This document shows, piece after piece, positions 62,007 through 64,000 of a stretch of 64,000 nt of DNA. The stretch comes from Qipengyuania citrea (GTDB taxonomy: Bacteria > Pseudomonadota > Alphaproteobacteria > Sphingomonadales > Sphingomonadaceae). The DNA is taken from positions 1-64,000 of the forward strand of contig NZ_WTYG01000004.1 in the NCBI RefSeq assembly GCF_009828015.1, read 5' to 3'. The position numbers were made by a program, and so were the translations under genes. The notes under the pieces were generated by a model. It was not told the origin of the DNA. It ran no database searches and saw only the letters and a list, made by a program, of their open reading frames with translations. Numbering within the stretch: position 1 is the stretch's first letter; every line of letters begins with the position of its first letter.

Positions 62007-62414
62007 ATGCGTACTTCCAGATTGAATGTAGCGATCGGGTTTCTCGCGATCGCGCCCTTGATGTCCGCTCTTGCTGCTTGCGACGAGGCGCAGGAGAGCA
62101 CACCGATCACCGAGGTTTCGCCTATGGGCGAAGCTGCGGTGGTGGCTGGCACGGCACCCGAGCCGGGCCTCGCCGATCCGGCAGCCTCTCCCTCCGAAGA
62201 TGAGGCAGCGACTGCGCGGCAGGACGCTCTTTCGACAAATGGCGCCGCGCCGACCGCCTCACGGCCTGCTGCCTCTCCCGCATCACGCGCAACTGCCAAA
62301 CCCGCAGCGCCAGCAGCGGGCACGCAACCCGCGAGCGAAGCGACCCAACCCGCCGATCCCCATGCGGGCCATGACATGTCCTCGATGGCCGATCACGACA
62401 TGGAAGGCATGTGA
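62007..62414 (+). CDS. Ala/Pro-rich lipoprotein with His/Met tail
   Basis: 135 aa from ATG 62007 (GGAG 8 bases before). Lipobox LAAC (Cys25). The body is low-complexity Ala/Pro/Ser/Thr, and the end ADPHAGHDMSSMADHDMEGM is a His/Met cluster suited to copper. Probably a flexible copper-binding tether on the inner leaflet of the outer membrane or in the periplasm. 14 bp after the DUF2231 gene, same transcript. Confidence 0.78.
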   Translation: MRTSRLNVAIGFLAIAPLMSALAACDEAQESTPITEVSPMGEAAVVAGTAPEPGLADPAASPSEDEAATARQDALSTNGAAPTASRPAASPASRATAKPAAPAAGTQPASEATQPADPHAGHDMSSMADHDMEGM

Positions 62415-62509
62415 TCGGACGCGTTTCCCGGTGACACAGTTATTCAGGAGAGACCCTCGGCAAGAAATCGCAACGAACAACGCAAGATCAGGAAAGGACG
62501 GCCCCGCCT

Positions 62510-62592
62510 CCCCCCGAAGCCCTGCGGGTCGCAGGTGCCCCCAAGGGGTCGTTCAGGAACCCCGCGTGAAGACCAACCCGCGCGGGGTTCCG
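62510..62592 (+). ncRNA. conserved two-hairpin element, copy 2
   Basis: Hairpin 1 CCTGCG-GGT-CGCAGG (62521-62535), hairpin 2 GGAACCCCGCG (62556-62566) pairing with 62581-62591 (11 bp), and the shared GTTCAGGAAC between them. Loops differ from copy 1 (46447-46534) while stems are retained. It stands between the copper island and the plasmid/ICE-like genes, about 105 bp before the next start. Confidence 0.55.
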
Positions 62593-62697
62593 TTTGCCCG
62601 GCTTCGCTGTCGCCGTGCCAGGCGCATCCCGGTAGGGCTTTGTGCTATGTGAGCAGCGTGCAGACGATCGCCTCGTTGGTTATGAAAGGAACCGCAT

Positions 62698-63051
62698 ATG
62701 TCGGAAACGGGAAAAGCCGGGGCGCTGTCGCGCTGGGAAGACGAAGGCGGGGCATTGCCCTGCGGGCCGCAGGAAGCGCTCGCTGCCGATTGCGAGAAAT
62801 GGGATATTCCGCCACTTTCCGATGCCGAGATCATCCAATTGCGCATCAGGGTGATCGCCCTTGAGAACATGGTGCTCGGCCTTCTGTCGAAGGCCAGCGC
62901 CGATCAGCTTGCAGCAATCGAAGAAATCGCGGAATTCATATCCCCGCGTGCCGATGCGAAGCCGCATCCGCTTACCCTGCATGCCGCCACCCAGATGGAG
63001 CACTTCGTCGAGCGCGCCCGGCGGCTTCGCGAGCAACCCACCGCTGATTGA
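62698..63051 (+). CDS. hypothetical protein of plasmid/ICE type
   Basis: 117 aa. AAAGGAACC precedes the ATG. Acidic and helical; SDAEIIQLRIRVIALENMVLGLLSKAS looks like a short coiled coil. No known motif. Genes of this size and style typically accompany ssb on sphingomonad mobile elements; that link is from position only. Confidence 0.6.
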   Translation: MSETGKAGALSRWEDEGGALPCGPQEALAADCEKWDIPPLSDAEIIQLRIRVIALENMVLGLLSKASADQLAAIEEIAEFISPRADAKPHPLTLHAATQMEHFVERARRLREQPTAD

Positions 63052-63122
63052 GCGACGCATGACCGGGCCACGAATGCTGGCCTTCCTCGCCGCGGCCCGA
63101 CCGATGATCCGAAAAGAGTGCG

Positions 63123-63392
63123 ATGGACCTCGATACGCTTCTCATCCGCTATTTTGGCACTGCCGATCCTGGAGCGATTGGCGCAGAAACCTTGGCCTCG
63201 GGGATCGAGCGATGCCAGGTCGATCTCGGTCTGGAGCAGGACCGGGGAAAACGCTTTGCCCTGTGGGCCATGCTCTACCTGCTCGGGTCTGCCCCCGACC
63301 TCGACGTGGCCTTCGAGAACGAGGAAGACCGGGAAGCAGCCCGCAACTTCATGGATCTCCTGGCGGCATCGGAAGGCAATGAGGTAAGCTGA
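63123..63392 (+). CDS. hypothetical protein of plasmid/ICE type
   Basis: 89 aa, acidic (ENEEDREAARNFMDLL), no signal or membrane segment. The sequence GKRFALWAMLYLLGSAPDLDVAF suggests a small helical bundle. 71 bp after the preceding gene. Not recognised. Confidence 0.6.
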   Translation: MDLDTLLIRYFGTADPGAIGAETLASGIERCQVDLGLEQDRGKRFALWAMLYLLGSAPDLDVAFENEEDREAARNFMDLLAASEGNEVS

Positions 63393-63660
63393 TTGCAGCA
63401 GGGTCCTGGCACCTTCAGACCCGCACCCGATACCCATCCGGCTTTCTTCGCGAACAGTCCTGAACCAGGTCAGCTGAGGAGCCGCAACCCGTTCCTTTCC
63501 GGCCGTGTTGGCGGCTTCGCCGCCTGCCCGCACCACCCGTCATGAACAGGTTTCCCTTCGGCCCTTCAGGCCTGCGGTGCAGTCCTCCCATGCCCTGCTT
63601 CTTCTGGATGTTCGCAAGCCGGAGATGGTCTCCGGTTTGAGGAACTGAAGGAATTTGATC
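63393..63660 (+). promoter_or_regulatory. structured leader upstream of ssb
   Basis: 268 bp without a gene. It contains hairpin-forming sequences: GGCGGC-TTC-GCCGCC (63510-63524), GGCC-CTTCA-GGCC near 63560, and CCGGAGA-TGG-TCTCCGG (63619-63635), the last 25 bp before the ssb start. The density of stems suggests an RNA leader with a post-transcriptional role, or a DNA recognition region of the mobile element. Confidence 0.4.
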
Positions 63661-64000
63661 ATGACCAATATCGCAATCCTCACCGGCCGCATCGCCCGCG
63701 ATCCCGACACCCGCGAGACCAAGGGCGGCACCAGCGTCACCGGGATCACTGTCGTCACCGATCGTCCTGCACGCGACAAGGACGGCAAGACCTACAAGGA
63801 CGAGAACGGCTACACCGCCAAGGACAGCGAATTCCACCGTGTGACCTGCTTCAACGGCCTCGCCAAGACCGTCGGTCAGTATTGCTCGAAAGGCCAGCTG
63901 GTCTCGGTCCAGGGCCGCATCCACTACACCCAGTGGGAAGACCAGGACGGTGTGACGCGGTATGGCTCGGAGATCCTTGCCGACAAGGTCGATTTCCTCT
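63661..64000 (+). CDS. ssb: single-stranded DNA-binding protein (5' part, cut by window edge)
   Basis: The first 113 residues are visible. The OB fold starts TNIAILTGRIARDPDTRETKGG, with a YTQWEDQDGVTRYGSEILAD segment that matches the Y..W.D..G..R+ region of SSB. AAGGAA precedes the ATG. The variant differs from typical chromosomal SSB (MAGSVNKVIL...), so a plasmid/ICE-encoded copy is likely. The C-terminal tail lies outside the window. Confidence 0.88.
   Translation, partial: MTNIAILTGRIARDPDTRETKGGTSVTGITVVTDRPARDKDGKTYKDENGYTAKDSEFHRVTCFNGLAKTVGQYCSKGQLVSVQGRIHYTQWEDQDGVTRYGSEILADKVDFL

Noticed and set aside
63393-63660. Origin of transfer or replication before ssb
   Set aside because: Hairpins are present, but there are no iterons, AT-rich unwinding region or relaxase gene in the window to support it.

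Overview
The window reads as accessory DNA (genomic island, ICE or plasmid segment) from an alphaproteobacterium, most likely a sphingomonad of the Erythrobacteraceae/Sphingomonadaceae type. This rests on GC-rich genes with ATGA overlaps, HisKA_2-type kinase architecture, sphingomonad-like copper gene clusters, and a plasmid/ICE-style tail ending in an ssb gene that runs off the right edge. I recognise no tRNA, rRNA, CRISPR array, integrase or intact transposase.

Left part (1-17 kb): poorly recognisable genes, then a minus-strand stressosome module (rsbR-rsbS-rsbT, a SpoIIE-type phosphatase with its own RsbT-like ATPase domain, and a HisKA_2 histidine kinase with an extra RsbT-like ATPase domain). 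Next come a phytanoyl-CoA dioxygenase-like gene, a frameshifted FAD monooxygenase divergent from a TetR gene with two matching operators, an MscS channel, a second TetR gene, and a plus-strand operon with a catalase-related protein, an unknown protein, a Dyp-type peroxidase and a thioesterase. This block is bracketed by two near-identical, inverted 168-bp MITE-like elements at 2.6 and 16.6 kb.

Middle (17-25 kb): an operon of three overlapping lipoprotein genes that share one recurring Cys-containing domain, followed by a frameshifted small lipoprotein with a His/Asp-rich tail; then an acetolactate-synthase-like enzyme coupled to an aldehyde dehydrogenase.

Metal island (24.5-62.4 kb): a CadR/PbrR-like MerR regulator divergent from a CDF transporter across a canonical MerR promoter; a cytochrome c-FTR1 permease; a minus-strand copper operon (small exported protein, cusC, cusB with fused CusF, cusA, CusF-like lipoprotein, 35-aa membrane protein, Cu+ P-type ATPase, membrane protein); a CueR-like regulator with CueR-type promoters in front of a small membrane-protein gene, a CueO-like oxidase and a Cys-rich CBS protein; an 854-aa dehydrogenase-SPW membrane fusion; a peroxiredoxin; a MerT-like protein; and an MBL-rhodanese protein beside the remnant of another MBL gene.

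From 50 to 62 kb there is a CnrY-CnrX-CnrH-like ECF sigma system. The sensor keeps the five CnrX metal ligands at a constant -5 offset. Five promoters with the same bipartite motif (KTRAGGGR, then RCGTA at fixed spacing) lie 32-50 bp ahead of the sigma operon, the copAB operon, a DUF2231 gene, a divergent methyltransferase-DUF411 operon and a long operon of a permease, glutaredoxin-MauE fusion, ion channel, DUF305 protein and lipoprotein. I infer one ECF regulon for envelope copper/metal stress that runs in parallel with CueR.

The right edge (62.4-64 kb) has the second copy of a conserved two-hairpin RNA-like repeat (first copy at 46.45 kb), two small unknown genes, a structured leader and the start of ssb.
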